Positions 55,562 through 64,000 of a DNA stretch of 64,000 bases are shown here, one piece after another. The notes beneath the pieces were generated by a model. It saw only the letters and a program-made list of their open reading frames with translations, searched no databases and was not told the DNA's origin. Position numbers and translations under genes: made by a program. This DNA comes from Paucidesulfovibrio sp050251775 (GTDB lineage: Bacteria > Desulfobacterota > Desulfovibrionia > Desulfovibrionales > Desulfovibrionaceae): the NCBI GenBank assembly GCA_050251775.1, contig JBFWMD010000007.1, positions 1 through 64,000 on the forward strand, written 5' to 3'. Each line of letters begins with the position of its first letter. The stretch's first letter is position 1.

Positions 55562-56446
55562 TTATTCTTCCGGGAGCAGCCCTGCGCGCCGGGCCACCTC
55601 CAGAACCTGAGCGGACTGATTCAGCGGGTAGAGATGGACGCCGGGCGCACCGCCGTCAAGCAGGCCCGTGATCTGGCGCGCGGCGTATTGCGTGCCGACC
55701 TCTTGCACGGCGGCGTCTCCGCCCTCGGCATGGGCGGTTTCCAGCGCGGCGTAAAAATTGCCGGGAATGGCCGCGCCGCAGAGCGAAAGAATGCGCCGGG
55801 CCGAGGCCATGCTGCGCAGGGGCATGACGCCGGGGATCACGGGCTTGGTGCAGCCTTTGTCCGCGAGGCGTTCGACCATGTCGAAATAACGGCGGTTGTC
55901 GAAGAAGAGCTGGGTCACGCCGAAGTCGGCCCCGGCATCGAATTTGAGCTTCAGCATTTGAATGTCCGCTTCCACGCTGGGCGACTCCGGGTGCGGCTCG
56001 GGGTAGGCCGCGATGCCCAGGGCGATGTCCCGATATTTCCGCCGGATGCGCTCCACAAGATCGGACGCATGCAGAAAGGGCGCGCCGGGTGTGGGGCCGG
56101 TTGCGTCGCTGCCGTCGCCACGCAGGGCCAGAATGTTGTTGATGCCCACCGCCTGAAACTGGGCCACGGCGCTGTCCACGCGTTCGGGGTCCAGCCCGCA
56201 GCAGGTCAGGTGCGGCATGACCGTGAGGCCGTGGACCGCACTCAGGGCTGTGGCCGCCTCCAGGGTATTGCTGCCGCCTCCGCCCCCGGCTCCGCAGGTC
56301 ACGGACACGAACATGGGCCGCAGAGCCTTGAGCTGCCGCGCCACGTCGAGCATGCGCTCGCGCGCGGCCTGGTCGCGCGGGGGGAAGAATTCCAGGGAGA
56401 CGAATGGTCGGCCCTTGGTGATCAGATCGGGAATGCGTTCCTGCAT
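55562..56446 (-). CDS. metF: Methylenetetrahydrofolate reductase
   Basis: A 294-residue flavin enzyme that reduces 5,10-methylene-THF to 5-methyl-THF, the methyl donor for MetE. Signatures are VSLEFFPPRD, VSVTCGAGGG, PHLTCCGLD, NILALRGDGSDA and FGVTQLFFDNRRYFDM. AAGGAG precedes the ATG at 56446. It is downstream of metE on the same strand (about 180 bases) and may be served by the same riboswitch-controlled transcript. Confidence 0.96.
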   Translation of the reverse strand: MQERIPDLITKGRPFVSLEFFPPRDQAARERMLDVARQLKALRPMFVSVTCGAGGGGGSNTLEAATALSAVHGLTVMPHLTCCGLDPERVDSAVAQFQAVGINNILALRGDGSDATGPTPGAPFLHASDLVERIRRKYRDIALGIAAYPEPHPESPSVEADIQMLKLKFDAGADFGVTQLFFDNRRYFDMVERLADKGCTKPVIPGVMPLRSMASARRILSLCGAAIPGNFYAALETAHAEGGDAAVQEVGTQYAARQITGLLDGGAPGVHLYPLNQSAQVLEVARRAGLLPEE

Positions 56447-56624
56447 GGTGGACTCCTTGCGTATTTCCTGAACTCGAATGCCGTGCATTTTTATTTGCTG
56501 AAAAGCCTGCGTGTGCCTGTTGGCGCGGACGCCAGACAGCGAGGGGCAAGCTTGCAATGCGGGAAGGGGCCGGACGGCCCGCCACAGCCTGCCTCCCCGC
56601 TGGTTGCTCCCAGTTGGTCCGAAA

Positions 56625-58913
56625 TCAGTGGCTGGGCGCTTCGCGCATCCTGCGCGCCGCTTCGACCATGTTTTCCAGGCTGGCCAGGGTTTCCGGCCAG
56701 GCCCGGGTCTTCAGCCCGCAATCCGGGTTGACCCAGAGACGTTCCCGGGGCGTGGAACGCAGGGCGGCGCGCAACAGCCGGACCATTTCCTCCGTCGAGG
56801 GCACGCGCGGACTGTGGATGTCCCAGACGCCGGGACCGATCTCATTGGGATAGTGGAAGTGCGCAAAGGCGTCGAGCAGGACCATGTCGCTGCGGCTGGC
56901 CTCCATGGAGATCACGTCCGCATCCAGTCCGGCGATGTCCTGGATGATTTCATTGAAGTCCGCGTAGCACATGTGGGTGTGGATCTGCGTTTTGTCGTGG
57001 ACGCCGCTCACCGCGAGCCGGAAGCACTCCGAGGCCCAGTCCAGGTAGGCGCGCTGTTCCGCCCGGCGCAGGGGCAGACCCTCGCGCAACGCGGGTTCGT
57101 CCACCTGGATGATCGCATGGCCGCTCTCCTCCAGGTCCAGGACCTCGTCGCGCAGGGCCAGGGCGATCTGGCGGCAGGTGACGCCGCGGGGCTGGTCGTC
57201 ACGCACGAAGCTCCAGCAGAGGATGGTCACCGGGCCGGTGAGCATGCCCTTGACCGGCTTTTCCGTCAGGCTTTGGGCGTATCCGGTCCAGGCCACGGTC
57301 ATGGGAGCGGGGCGGGATACGTCGCCGTAGATTATCGGCGGCTTGACGCAGCGCGAGCCATAGCTCTGCACCCATCCGTTGCAGGTGAAGCAAAAGCCCC
57401 GAAGCCGCTGGCCGAAATACTCCACCATGTCGTTGCGTTCGGGCTCGCCATGCACAAGCACGTCCAGGCCAAGCCGCTCCTGCGTGCGCACGCACCCCCT
57501 GATGGCCTCGCGCATGTGTTCTTCGTACTCTGCACAAGGCAGATCGCCGCGCTTGTATTCCTGTCGCAGACGCCGCAGCTCCGCTGTCTGCGGAAAGGAG
57601 CCGATGGTCGTGGTGGGCAGCAGGGGCAGACGCAGCCGCTCCCGTTGGAGCAAAGCCCGTTCGGCATAGGGAGAGGCCCGGCGGGCCATTTCCGGTTTCA
57701 CGCTGTCCACGCGCGCGGTCACGGCCGGGTCGCGGGTCAGCTCCCCGCTGCGGCGGTCGGCCCAGGCCGCTCGGCAGGCCTCCAACTCGGCTTCGCGCCC
57801 GGCCTTTCCTTCGAGCAGGTCGCGGAGCAGGTCCAGCTCGGCGCATTTCTGGCGCGCAAAGGCCATCCAGGAGCGGATGCGCGGCTCCAGTCCGGTTTCC
57901 TGCTCCAGATCGAGCGGGCAATGCAGCAACGAGCAGGACGGTGCGAGCAGCAGGCGTTCCGGACCAAGCACGTCCAGAGCGTTGCGGGCGACTTCAAACG
58001 CCTGATCCAGATCCGCGCGCCAGACATTGCGCCCGTCCACCAGCCCCAGGGAAAGGGACATCTCTTTGGGCAGATGCTCCAAAAAAACCGCAAGCTGCTC
58101 CGGTCCACGCACCAGGTCAAGATGCAGCGCGTCCGCAAAGGGTTTGCCCTCCTCCGGGCAAAGCAGCGCGCAATGATGGTCCACCGGGCCGAAATACGTC
58201 GCCAAAAGCAGCCGGGCCGGAGCACAGGCCGAACGCAGCCGGGCATAGATTTCCGGCAGGCGCTGAAGCGGCACAGCATCGCAATCCGTGGCCAGCAGCG
58301 GCTCATCCAATTGCACCCAGGCGCAGGAGGGAGCAACGGCGCGCAACAAATCAACATAGGCATCGACCAGCCGATCCAGCAGCTCCCAGCGGTCGCAGTC
58401 CGCATCCTTGAACCGCGACAACGCCAAAAAAGTAAAGGGACCCGGCAACACGAGCTTGGCCTCGCGCTCCGGAGCGGGCTGTTCGCCGATCAATCCGTGC
58501 AGCCGGCCCGCGTCCGCACGGAAACGCGTATCGGGCCGAAGTTCCGGTACGATGTAATGGTAGTTGGTATCAAACCACTTGGTCATCTCCATGGCCTTGG
58601 CCTCCGCTGTGCCGCGTGCCAGGGCAAACAGTCTGTCAGGATCAGCGGCAGAAGTTGCCTGAAACCGCTCCGGCACTGCGCCCAGCGCCATGGTCATATC
58701 GAGCATGTGGTCGTAGAGGGAAAAATCCCCCACTGGAAACAGGTCCACTCCGGCTTCGCGCTGCATCCGCACAGCCTCTTGCCGTACCTCGCGGCCCGTG
58801 GCTTCCAGTTCATGGGGGGTGGATTCGCCCCGCCAATACCGCTCCAAGGCCCATTTCCATTCCCTGTTCAATCCCATGCGCGGAAATCCGAGGGTATGCA
58901 CGATGATCGACAT
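56625..58913 (-). CDS. metE: Cobalamin-independent methionine synthase
   Basis: A 762-residue two-barrel enzyme that moves the methyl from 5-methyl-THF (glutamylated) to homocysteine. The N-terminal barrel starts HTLGFPRMGLNREWKWALE. The C-terminal barrel has TTTIGSFPQT and the zinc ligands THMCYADF and NPDCGLKTR, with VDEPALREGLP and WDIHSPRVPS. GAGGAGG precedes the ATG. Its leader folds as a cobalamin riboswitch, fitting an enzyme that is needed only when B12 is short. Confidence 0.96.
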   Translation of the reverse strand: MSIIVHTLGFPRMGLNREWKWALERYWRGESTPHELEATGREVRQEAVRMQREAGVDLFPVGDFSLYDHMLDMTMALGAVPERFQATSAADPDRLFALARGTAEAKAMEMTKWFDTNYHYIVPELRPDTRFRADAGRLHGLIGEQPAPEREAKLVLPGPFTFLALSRFKDADCDRWELLDRLVDAYVDLLRAVAPSCAWVQLDEPLLATDCDAVPLQRLPEIYARLRSACAPARLLLATYFGPVDHHCALLCPEEGKPFADALHLDLVRGPEQLAVFLEHLPKEMSLSLGLVDGRNVWRADLDQAFEVARNALDVLGPERLLLAPSCSLLHCPLDLEQETGLEPRIRSWMAFARQKCAELDLLRDLLEGKAGREAELEACRAAWADRRSGELTRDPAVTARVDSVKPEMARRASPYAERALLQRERLRLPLLPTTTIGSFPQTAELRRLRQEYKRGDLPCAEYEEHMREAIRGCVRTQERLGLDVLVHGEPERNDMVEYFGQRLRGFCFTCNGWVQSYGSRCVKPPIIYGDVSRPAPMTVAWTGYAQSLTEKPVKGMLTGPVTILCWSFVRDDQPRGVTCRQIALALRDEVLDLEESGHAIIQVDEPALREGLPLRRAEQRAYLDWASECFRLAVSGVHDKTQIHTHMCYADFNEIIQDIAGLDADVISMEASRSDMVLLDAFAHFHYPNEIGPGVWDIHSPRVPSTEEMVRLLRAALRSTPRERLWVNPDCGLKTRAWPETLASLENMVEAARRMREAPSH

Positions 58914-59004
58914 CGTCGCCTCCTCCTCTGGCCCGTTGTCCGGGCCGGGTTTCGACACGGCTCTCACCGTGTCCCAGTCCTGATCGCGAGGTCTGGTCCC
59001 TCGG
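58914..59004 (-). promoter_or_regulatory. Expression platform of the metE leader
   Basis: On the mRNA, a GACACGG/CCGTGTC hairpin is followed by GGCCCG/CGGGCC directly before the AGAGGAGG ribosome site. Either could be the switchable stem or hide the start; no T-run follows, so translational control is more likely than termination. Confidence 0.5.
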
Positions 59005-59168
59005 GGCGGGACGTCTTCCGGCTCACGGGATACAGGGCACGGCCCACAGCTCTTTGATCCAGCCTTCCCAACATTCGTCAGTGACTGCATTCAGCCTTTC
59101 CCGTTTACGGCGGCGCGTCCGCAGCGGCTTTTCACCGCTTTCCGTTTCCCGCCCTACATCAATACATT
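59005..59168 (-). promoter_or_regulatory. Cobalamin (AdoCbl-type) riboswitch upstream of metE
   Basis: The minus-strand leader has, in order, the conserved pieces of the B12 box: GGGAAACGG, GCGGTGAAAAGCCGCTGCGGAC, CCGCCGTAAACGGG, the CAGTCACTG stretch, GGGAAGGC, and GAGCCGGAAGACGTCC. Order and spacing follow the class. B12 binding should shut off metE. Confidence 0.85.
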
Positions 59169-59178
59169 CATATGTTCG

Positions 59179-59206
59179 GATATAATTATCTTGGTGCGGC
59201 TGTCAA
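59179..59206 (-). promoter_or_regulatory. Sigma-70 promoter of the metE leader
   Basis: On the minus strand TTGACA (59206-59201), 16 bases, TATATC (59184-59179), in AT-rich DNA. Transcription from about 59172 would start just upstream of the riboswitch. Confidence 0.6.
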
Positions 59207-59288
59207 GGATGCCGATCGAAAAATGTCCGCCTTGCATCCGAAGCAGGTTTCACGCTAAGAAAACCTACAAACGGAAGGATTGACAGAG

Positions 59289-60155
59289 ATGTCCAAGCTC
59301 AAGACCCTGCTCCTGCACCCGGACCCCGAGGTGCGCTCGCAATTGCGGCGCATGCTCTCGGGCGTCCCTTTCCTGCAGGTGCTCGGGGAGGCGGTCTCGG
59401 CCTTCGAGGGGCTGGAGCTGCTGGAGCACGTCAACTACGGCGTGTTCTTCGTGGGCCTGGAACTGGACGAGGGCGTCAGCGGCATGGAGCTGGCGCAGAT
59501 GCTCCGGGGCCGCAAGGACCGGCCCGCCCTGGTGCTGCTCTCCGAGGACGAACGCAGCGCCTACGCGGCCTTTGAGCTGGGCGCGCTGGACTACATCATC
59601 TGGCCCCCGTCCGAGGAGCGGCTGGAGATGACCCTGGAAAAACTGCGGGACTTCAAGGCCCGCTACCGCGAGGTTCCCGAGCCTTCGGACTGGCGCGACA
59701 CGGATGCGGGCGAGGCCACTTCGGAGCAGACCCTGCGCCTGGCCCTGGACGAAGACGAGCAGGAGAGCTTTCTGGCCGCGCTCAAGCAGGCCTGGGATTC
59801 GTCCCACAAGTCCAGCCCGGAGATCGAGAAGCTGGCCGTGACGCAGGACGGCAAGACCATCCTGATTCCGTACACGCAGATCATCTTTGTGGAGGCCTTC
59901 GAGGACTATTCCTACGTCCACACCAGCGGCCAGAAATTTCTGACCTCGCACCGGCTCAAGAACCTCGAGGATCGGCTGGAGCCGCACCGCTTCTTCCGCG
60001 TGCATCGCAAATTTCTGGTCAACCTGGACATGGTCACGGAGATCGCCAGCCTGCCGGGCAGCAACTTCATGCTGCGCACCGCGGGCAAGACGCGCATCGA
60101 ACTGCCCATTTCCCGGCGCAGGATCACAAAACTGAAGCAGATACTCGGCTTCTAG
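59289..60155 (+). CDS. LytTR DNA-binding regulator with pseudo-receiver
   Basis: A 288-residue regulator. Residues 1-125 have the receiver fold but lack its chemistry: the acidic pair is HPD, the phospho-Asp position in FFVGLELDEG is Gly, and the usual Lys is replaced (DYIIWPPSEERL). A flexible linker follows (about 130-180). The LytTR domain (about 183-286: KLAVTQDGKTILIPYTQIIFVEAFEDYSYVHT, HRKFLVNLDMVTEI) binds direct-repeat DNA. It probably works without phosphorylation. The ATG at 59289 is used; a TTG three codons earlier is also possible. Confidence 0.88.
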   Translation: MSKLKTLLLHPDPEVRSQLRRMLSGVPFLQVLGEAVSAFEGLELLEHVNYGVFFVGLELDEGVSGMELAQMLRGRKDRPALVLLSEDERSAYAAFELGALDYIIWPPSEERLEMTLEKLRDFKARYREVPEPSDWRDTDAGEATSEQTLRLALDEDEQESFLAALKQAWDSSHKSSPEIEKLAVTQDGKTILIPYTQIIFVEAFEDYSYVHTSGQKFLTSHRLKNLEDRLEPHRFFRVHRKFLVNLDMVTEIASLPGSNFMLRTAGKTRIELPISRRRITKLKQILGF

Positions 60156-60334
60156 GGACGGGCGGATCTTTTACGGCGGCGCGCGCCGCGCGCCTTCAGA
60201 ACGGCCCCGGCAAACCGTCCACCGTGCGGAGCGGACCTTTGGCCGATTAACCATGGCCGAACGCCCTCCCGTTTGCAAACATCGGCGTCGTATTCGGGGC
60301 AATGCGTCCAACGCGGCCCTGCCGGAGTAAAAAT

Positions 60335-62245
60335 ATGGACAAGCGCGAGACCCTCGACAACCTATTGCGCGAAGAGCGCGTAATCCGGCCGCTGCCGCAG
60401 TTCGTGGCCGAGGCCAACTGCAAGCCCGGCCAGGTCCAGGCCCTGCGCGAACGCGCCGAGGCCGACCCCCTGGGCTATTGGGAGGAGGCCGCCGAGGCCC
60501 TGGAGTGGTTCCGCCGCTGGGACAGCGTGCTGGACGACTCGGACGCCCCTTTCTACAAATGGTTTCCGGGCGCGCGCTGCAACATCGTCCACAATGCCCT
60601 GGACCGGCACATTGAAACCCCGAACAAGAACAAGCTCGCCCTGATCTGGGAAGGAGAACCCGGCGACACCCGCAAATTCACCTATTTCGAGCTGCACCGC
60701 GAGGTCAACCGCTTTGCCAACGCCCTGCGCTCCCTGGGCATCCGCAAGGGCGACTGCGTGGCCGTGTTCATGCCGCCCCTGCCCGAAACCGTGGTGGCCA
60801 TGCTCGCCTGCGCCAAGATCGGCGCGATCCACGCCCTGGTTTTTTCCGGCTACCCGGCCAAGGCCCTGCGCCAGCGGCTAAGCGGCTGCCGCGCAAAAGC
60901 CCTGGTCACGGCGGACGGTTCCTACCGCAACGGCAAGATCCACCGGCTCAAGGACGTGGCCGACCAGGCCCTCATGGGTCCGGGCGCGGCGGGCGTGGAG
61001 TCGGTGGTTGTGGTGCGCCGCACGGGCGGCGACGTGGAAATGCAGGACGGCCGGGACTTCTGGTACGAGGAATTGGTCCGCCGCGAACGCAAGGACGCGC
61101 CGGTGGAGGTCGTGGAAGCGGGCGATCCGCTCTTCTATCTCTACACCTCCGGCGCCTCCAGCCATCCCCAGGCCGTGGTCCACTCCCACGGCGGCTACAT
61201 GGTCGGCGTCCAGCGCACCTTCAGCCAGGTCTTCGATGTCAAGCCCACGGATATTTTCTGGTGCACCTCGGATCCCGGCTGGATCATGGGCCACACTGCG
61301 GCCGTGTACGGGCCGCTCCTGGCCGGAACCACCACGGTGCTCTACGAGGGCCATCCCAACTATCCGCAGCCGGACCGGCTCTGGAGCATCATCGAACGCT
61401 ACGGCGTGAGCATTTTCTACTCCACGCCCACCACCATCCGCACCCTGATGCGTTTCGGCGGACAGTATCCGCGCCAGCGCGACCTCTCCAGCCTGCGGCT
61501 GCTCGGCTCCGCGGGCGAACCCCTGGATCCCGAGACCTGGACCTGGCTGCACAGGCAGATCGGCGATGAGAACTGCCCGGTGCTGGACACCTGGTGGCAG
61601 ACCGAGACCGGCATGTTCATGGTCGCGCCCCTGCCCGTGAGCGTGCTCAAGCCCGGCTCCGTGGCCCGCGCCCTGCCCGGGGTGGAGGCCGACGTGGTGG
61701 ACCTGGACGGCGGCCCGGTGGAGCGCGGCGAAGGCGGCTTTCTGATCATCCGCAAGCCCTGGCCCGCCATGATGACCGGCATCCTCGACGACCCGGACGG
61801 CTACCGGGCCTGCTTCCGCCGCGTTCCCGGCGTCTATTTCGCCGGAGACCTCGCCCGCCTGGACGAGGACGGCTACATCTGGGTCAAGGGCCGCTCGGAC
61901 GAGGTGCTGCTCATTGCCGGACACCGCATCGGCACGGCGGACATCGAGGAGGCCTTCATCTCGCACCGCGCCGTGGCCGAGGTGGCCGTGGTGGGTCTGC
62001 CCGACCGCATCAAGGGCGTGACCGCCAAGGCCTTTGTTGTCCTGGCCCCGGACGAGGATCCCTCGGACGAACTGCTCCGCGACCTGGAGCGCCACGTGCG
62101 CGAGGAACTCGGACCCATCGCAGCCATCCGGAGCATCGAATTCCGCGAAAGCCTGCCCAAAACCCGCAGCGGCAAGATTCTCCGGCGCTCTCTGCGCGAG
62201 GAGGAGCTGGGCGGCCTGCCCGACCCGCTTCGGGACGAATCCTGA
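60335..62245 (+). CDS. Acetyl-CoA-synthetase-like acyl-CoA ligase with altered P-loop
   Basis: A 636-residue adenylate-forming enzyme closest to AcsA. It has the ACAS N-terminal region, WCTSDPGWIMGHTAAVYGPLLAG, YSTPTTIRTLMRFG, DTWWQTETG, GRSDEVLLIAGHRIGTADIEEA, and the C-terminal Lys614 in KTRSGKILRR. But the ATP P-loop, normally TSGSTGKPKGV, reads TSGASSHPQAV (residues 271-281): the Gly pair and Lys are gone. Activity or substrate may differ. The start at 60335 has GGAG upstream. It stands alone, with no obvious operon partner. Confidence 0.85.
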   Translation: MDKRETLDNLLREERVIRPLPQFVAEANCKPGQVQALRERAEADPLGYWEEAAEALEWFRRWDSVLDDSDAPFYKWFPGARCNIVHNALDRHIETPNKNKLALIWEGEPGDTRKFTYFELHREVNRFANALRSLGIRKGDCVAVFMPPLPETVVAMLACAKIGAIHALVFSGYPAKALRQRLSGCRAKALVTADGSYRNGKIHRLKDVADQALMGPGAAGVESVVVVRRTGGDVEMQDGRDFWYEELVRRERKDAPVEVVEAGDPLFYLYTSGASSHPQAVVHSHGGYMVGVQRTFSQVFDVKPTDIFWCTSDPGWIMGHTAAVYGPLLAGTTTVLYEGHPNYPQPDRLWSIIERYGVSIFYSTPTTIRTLMRFGGQYPRQRDLSSLRLLGSAGEPLDPETWTWLHRQIGDENCPVLDTWWQTETGMFMVAPLPVSVLKPGSVARALPGVEADVVDLDGGPVERGEGGFLIIRKPWPAMMTGILDDPDGYRACFRRVPGVYFAGDLARLDEDGYIWVKGRSDEVLLIAGHRIGTADIEEAFISHRAVAEVAVVGLPDRIKGVTAKAFVVLAPDEDPSDELLRDLERHVREELGPIAAIRSIEFRESLPKTRSGKILRRSLREEELGGLPDPLRDES

Positions 62246-62357
62246 TCCTTGAAATCCCTGCCCCGAACGACCACCAGCATTTCCATTTTCGATTCACCGT
62301 GCTATGGAGATACCGTAATTCCTGACCCATTCCCTGTTCAGGCGGTGTGAAACGACC

Positions 62358-64000
62358 ATGGCCTACCCCCGATTTCCAGGCGGACAGAGTGCGCTACTCA
62401 TCGCTCTGAGCTATGCCGCATGCGGATTTCTCTGGATTCTGCTCTCGGACAGGGCCATCGAACTGCTTATCGACGACCCTGCGGCACTCGGCATCGTTCA
62501 AACCTCCAAGGGCTGGTTCTTCATCCTGGGAACCGCCGCGATCCTCTATTTCTTTGTCCGCCGCCAACTGGACCGCGCCTTTCAATCCGCCCTGGCCACC
62601 CAGAAACAGACCGACCAACTGGCCGAACTGATGCACGTTCTTCCGCTGGCCGCCCAGGGTTACGATGAGAAACGCCGCGTGGTCCTCTGGAACGCGGGCA
62701 GCGAACAGCTCTACGGCATTCCGGCATCCGAGGCCCTGGGCCGGAAACTGGAGGAATTGATCATCCCTCCGGCCAAGCGGCCCCAGGTCATCCGGGCCGT
62801 GACAGACTGGCTGAAGCTGGGGCGGACCATTCCCGCCGGGGAAATGACCCTGGTGCGCGGCAACGGAACCCCGGTGGAGGTCCACTCCTCGCACCTGATG
62901 ATCGAGCAGCCGGACGGCACAAAGGTCATGTACTGCCTGGACGTGGACCTTTCCGAACTGAAGCGGGCCGAACGGGAACTCAAGGAAAAAGAACGCATGC
63001 TGCGGCTCACCCTGGAGGCCACCAACGACGGTATCTGGGACTACCGGCTGGACACCGGGACGTTTACGAGCAGTCCCCGCTGGGCCACCATGTTCGGCCT
63101 GCGTCCCGAGGATGTCCCCAACCAGGGCTGCCAGGCCACCGAGCGCATGCATCCCGACGACCTGCCGGGAACGTTGCGCATCTTGAACGAACATCTGGAG
63201 GGGCGCAGCGAATTCTTCGCCGCCGAGTTCCGCCTTGCCCATGCCGACGGCGGCTGGCGCTGGGTTTATTCGCGCGGGCGCATTGTGGAACGCGACGAAA
63301 ACGGCTCCCCGCTGCGGATGATCGGCGCGCATACGGACATCAGCGAACTCAAGCGGACCCAGCAGCGCTACCTGGAAGCCAAGGAACAGGCGGAAAAGGC
63401 CTCCCAGGCCAAGAGCGAATTCCTCGCAAACATGAGCCACGAACTGCGCACTCCGCTGAACGGACTCATGGGCATGCTCCAGTTGCTCTCCATGGGCAGA
63501 CTCGACCCCGAGGAACGCGAATACGTGCTCACGGCTTTGACCTCGGGCCGCAGCCTGCTGGCCATCATCGGGGATGTGCTCGACTTTTCCAAGCTCGACG
63601 CCGGGATCATGGACGTGGCCCACGAGCCCTTTGACCTGCGGGAGACGCTGGAAGCCGTTGTCGGAAACTTTTCGATCATTGCCAAGGACAAGGGCATTGC
63701 CCTGGAGCTGGAAGTGGCTCCGGGCGTGACCAACACCCTGAAAGGCGACCCCGGACGGCTGCGCCAGATTCTTTTCAACCTGCTTGGCAACGCCCTGAAG
63801 TTCACGGAACGCGGAGAGGTTCGCCTCACGGTCTCGCCCCTGCCCGGCACACTCCAGCGCCTGCGGCTGTTGTTCGTGGTCTCGGACACGGGCATTGGCA
63901 TTCCCGAGAACCGCCTGGAGGACATCTTCGGCGCTTTCACCCAGGTGGACGGCTCCTTTGCCCGACGCTACCAGGGCGCGGGTCTGGGTCTGGGCATTGT
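62358..64000 (+). CDS. PAS-domain sensor histidine kinase, cut by the window end
   Basis: Open frame from ATG 62358 to the window edge (547 codons). Two spans (about 12-30 and 52-68) around a short loop, then two PAS-type regions (about 88-205 and 213-335: WNAGSEQLYGIPASEALGRK; GIWDYRLDTGTF...HTDISELKR), His361 in NMSHELRTPLNG, and ATPase motifs NLLGNALKFTERGEV and DTGIGIPE with the start of GLGLGI. The missing end may hold a receiver, as in hybrid kinases. Part of it follows the acyl-CoA ligase by 112 bases. Its signal is unknown. Confidence 0.93.
   Translation, partial: MAYPRFPGGQSALLIALSYAACGFLWILLSDRAIELLIDDPAALGIVQTSKGWFFILGTAAILYFFVRRQLDRAFQSALATQKQTDQLAELMHVLPLAAQGYDEKRRVVLWNAGSEQLYGIPASEALGRKLEELIIPPAKRPQVIRAVTDWLKLGRTIPAGEMTLVRGNGTPVEVHSSHLMIEQPDGTKVMYCLDVDLSELKRAERELKEKERMLRLTLEATNDGIWDYRLDTGTFTSSPRWATMFGLRPEDVPNQGCQATERMHPDDLPGTLRILNEHLEGRSEFFAAEFRLAHADGGWRWVYSRGRIVERDENGSPLRMIGAHTDISELKRTQQRYLEAKEQAEKASQAKSEFLANMSHELRTPLNGLMGMLQLLSMGRLDPEEREYVLTALTSGRSLLAIIGDVLDFSKLDAGIMDVAHEPFDLRETLEAVVGNFSIIAKDKGIALELEVAPGVTNTLKGDPGRLRQILFNLLGNALKFTERGEVRLTVSPLPGTLQRLRLLFVVSDTGIGIPENRLEDIFGAFTQVDGSFARRYQGAGLGLGI

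Overview
The window is a continuous, gene-dense stretch of GC-rich bacterial chromosome. It carries no insertion sequence, prophage, CRISPR array, tRNA or rRNA that I can see. The gene content points to a sulfate-reducing member of the Desulfovibrionaceae (Desulfobacterota). The pointers are an electron-bifurcating NfnAB pair, a DASS-type and a TauE/SafE-type anion transporter beside a PEP-synthase-like enzyme, a CobD-CobQ fusion, a selenocysteine-containing SelD, a kinase-DUF1566 protein, a bacteriohemerythrin and many PAS, REC and GGDEF regulators. Family assignment is inference from content; no marker RNA is present.

Layout. 1-4.5 kb: a DNA-repair methyltransferase, a bacteriohemerythrin and pstSCA (no pstB or phoU here) behind a candidate Pho box. 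4.5-9.6 kb: a UGM-like flavoprotein with an M24 peptidase, hisI-hisG, a 54-aa membrane protein and a DMT transporter. 9.6-10.0 kb: an AT-rich gap with a near-perfect sigma-54 promoter followed about 60 nt later by a hairpin, a candidate small RNA. 10-16.4 kb: a secreted protein, selD with an in-frame UGA and SECIS-like hairpin, two small zinc-ribbon paralogues, copZ-copA, and a Fur-like box in a gene-poor gap. 16.7-19 kb: nfnAB. 19-29.6 kb: two diguanylate cyclases, three glycosyltransferases, and a histidine kinase/sigma-54 activator pair. 30-36 kb: a CBS-protein/DASS/beta-helix/NhaB gene row. 36-44.3 kb: a minus-strand operon running from a sigma-54 promoter through REC-HK-REC-REC-REC to a TauE/SafE permease, a membrane protein and a PEP-synthase-like enzyme. 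44.5-54.6 kb: housekeeping genes (tatD, phosphoesterases, cobD-cobQ, rlmH, 5-FTHF cyclo-ligase, pgeF) separated by two families of intergenic hairpin repeats. 54.7-64 kb: a hypothetical protein, metF, metE under a cobalamin riboswitch, a LytTR regulator with a pseudo-receiver, an acetyl-CoA-synthetase-like protein with an altered P-loop, and the start of a PAS histidine kinase cut by the window end.

How it fits together. Anion uptake, Na+/H+ exchange and a PEP-utilising enzyme sit next to a sensor module that has receivers but no DNA-binding output, so signalling there probably acts on proteins or passes phosphate elsewhere. Three sigma-54 promoter candidates and one sigma-54 activator occur in the window. 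Cobalamin links cobQ to metE through the riboswitch, and selD shows that the organism decodes UGA as selenocysteine.
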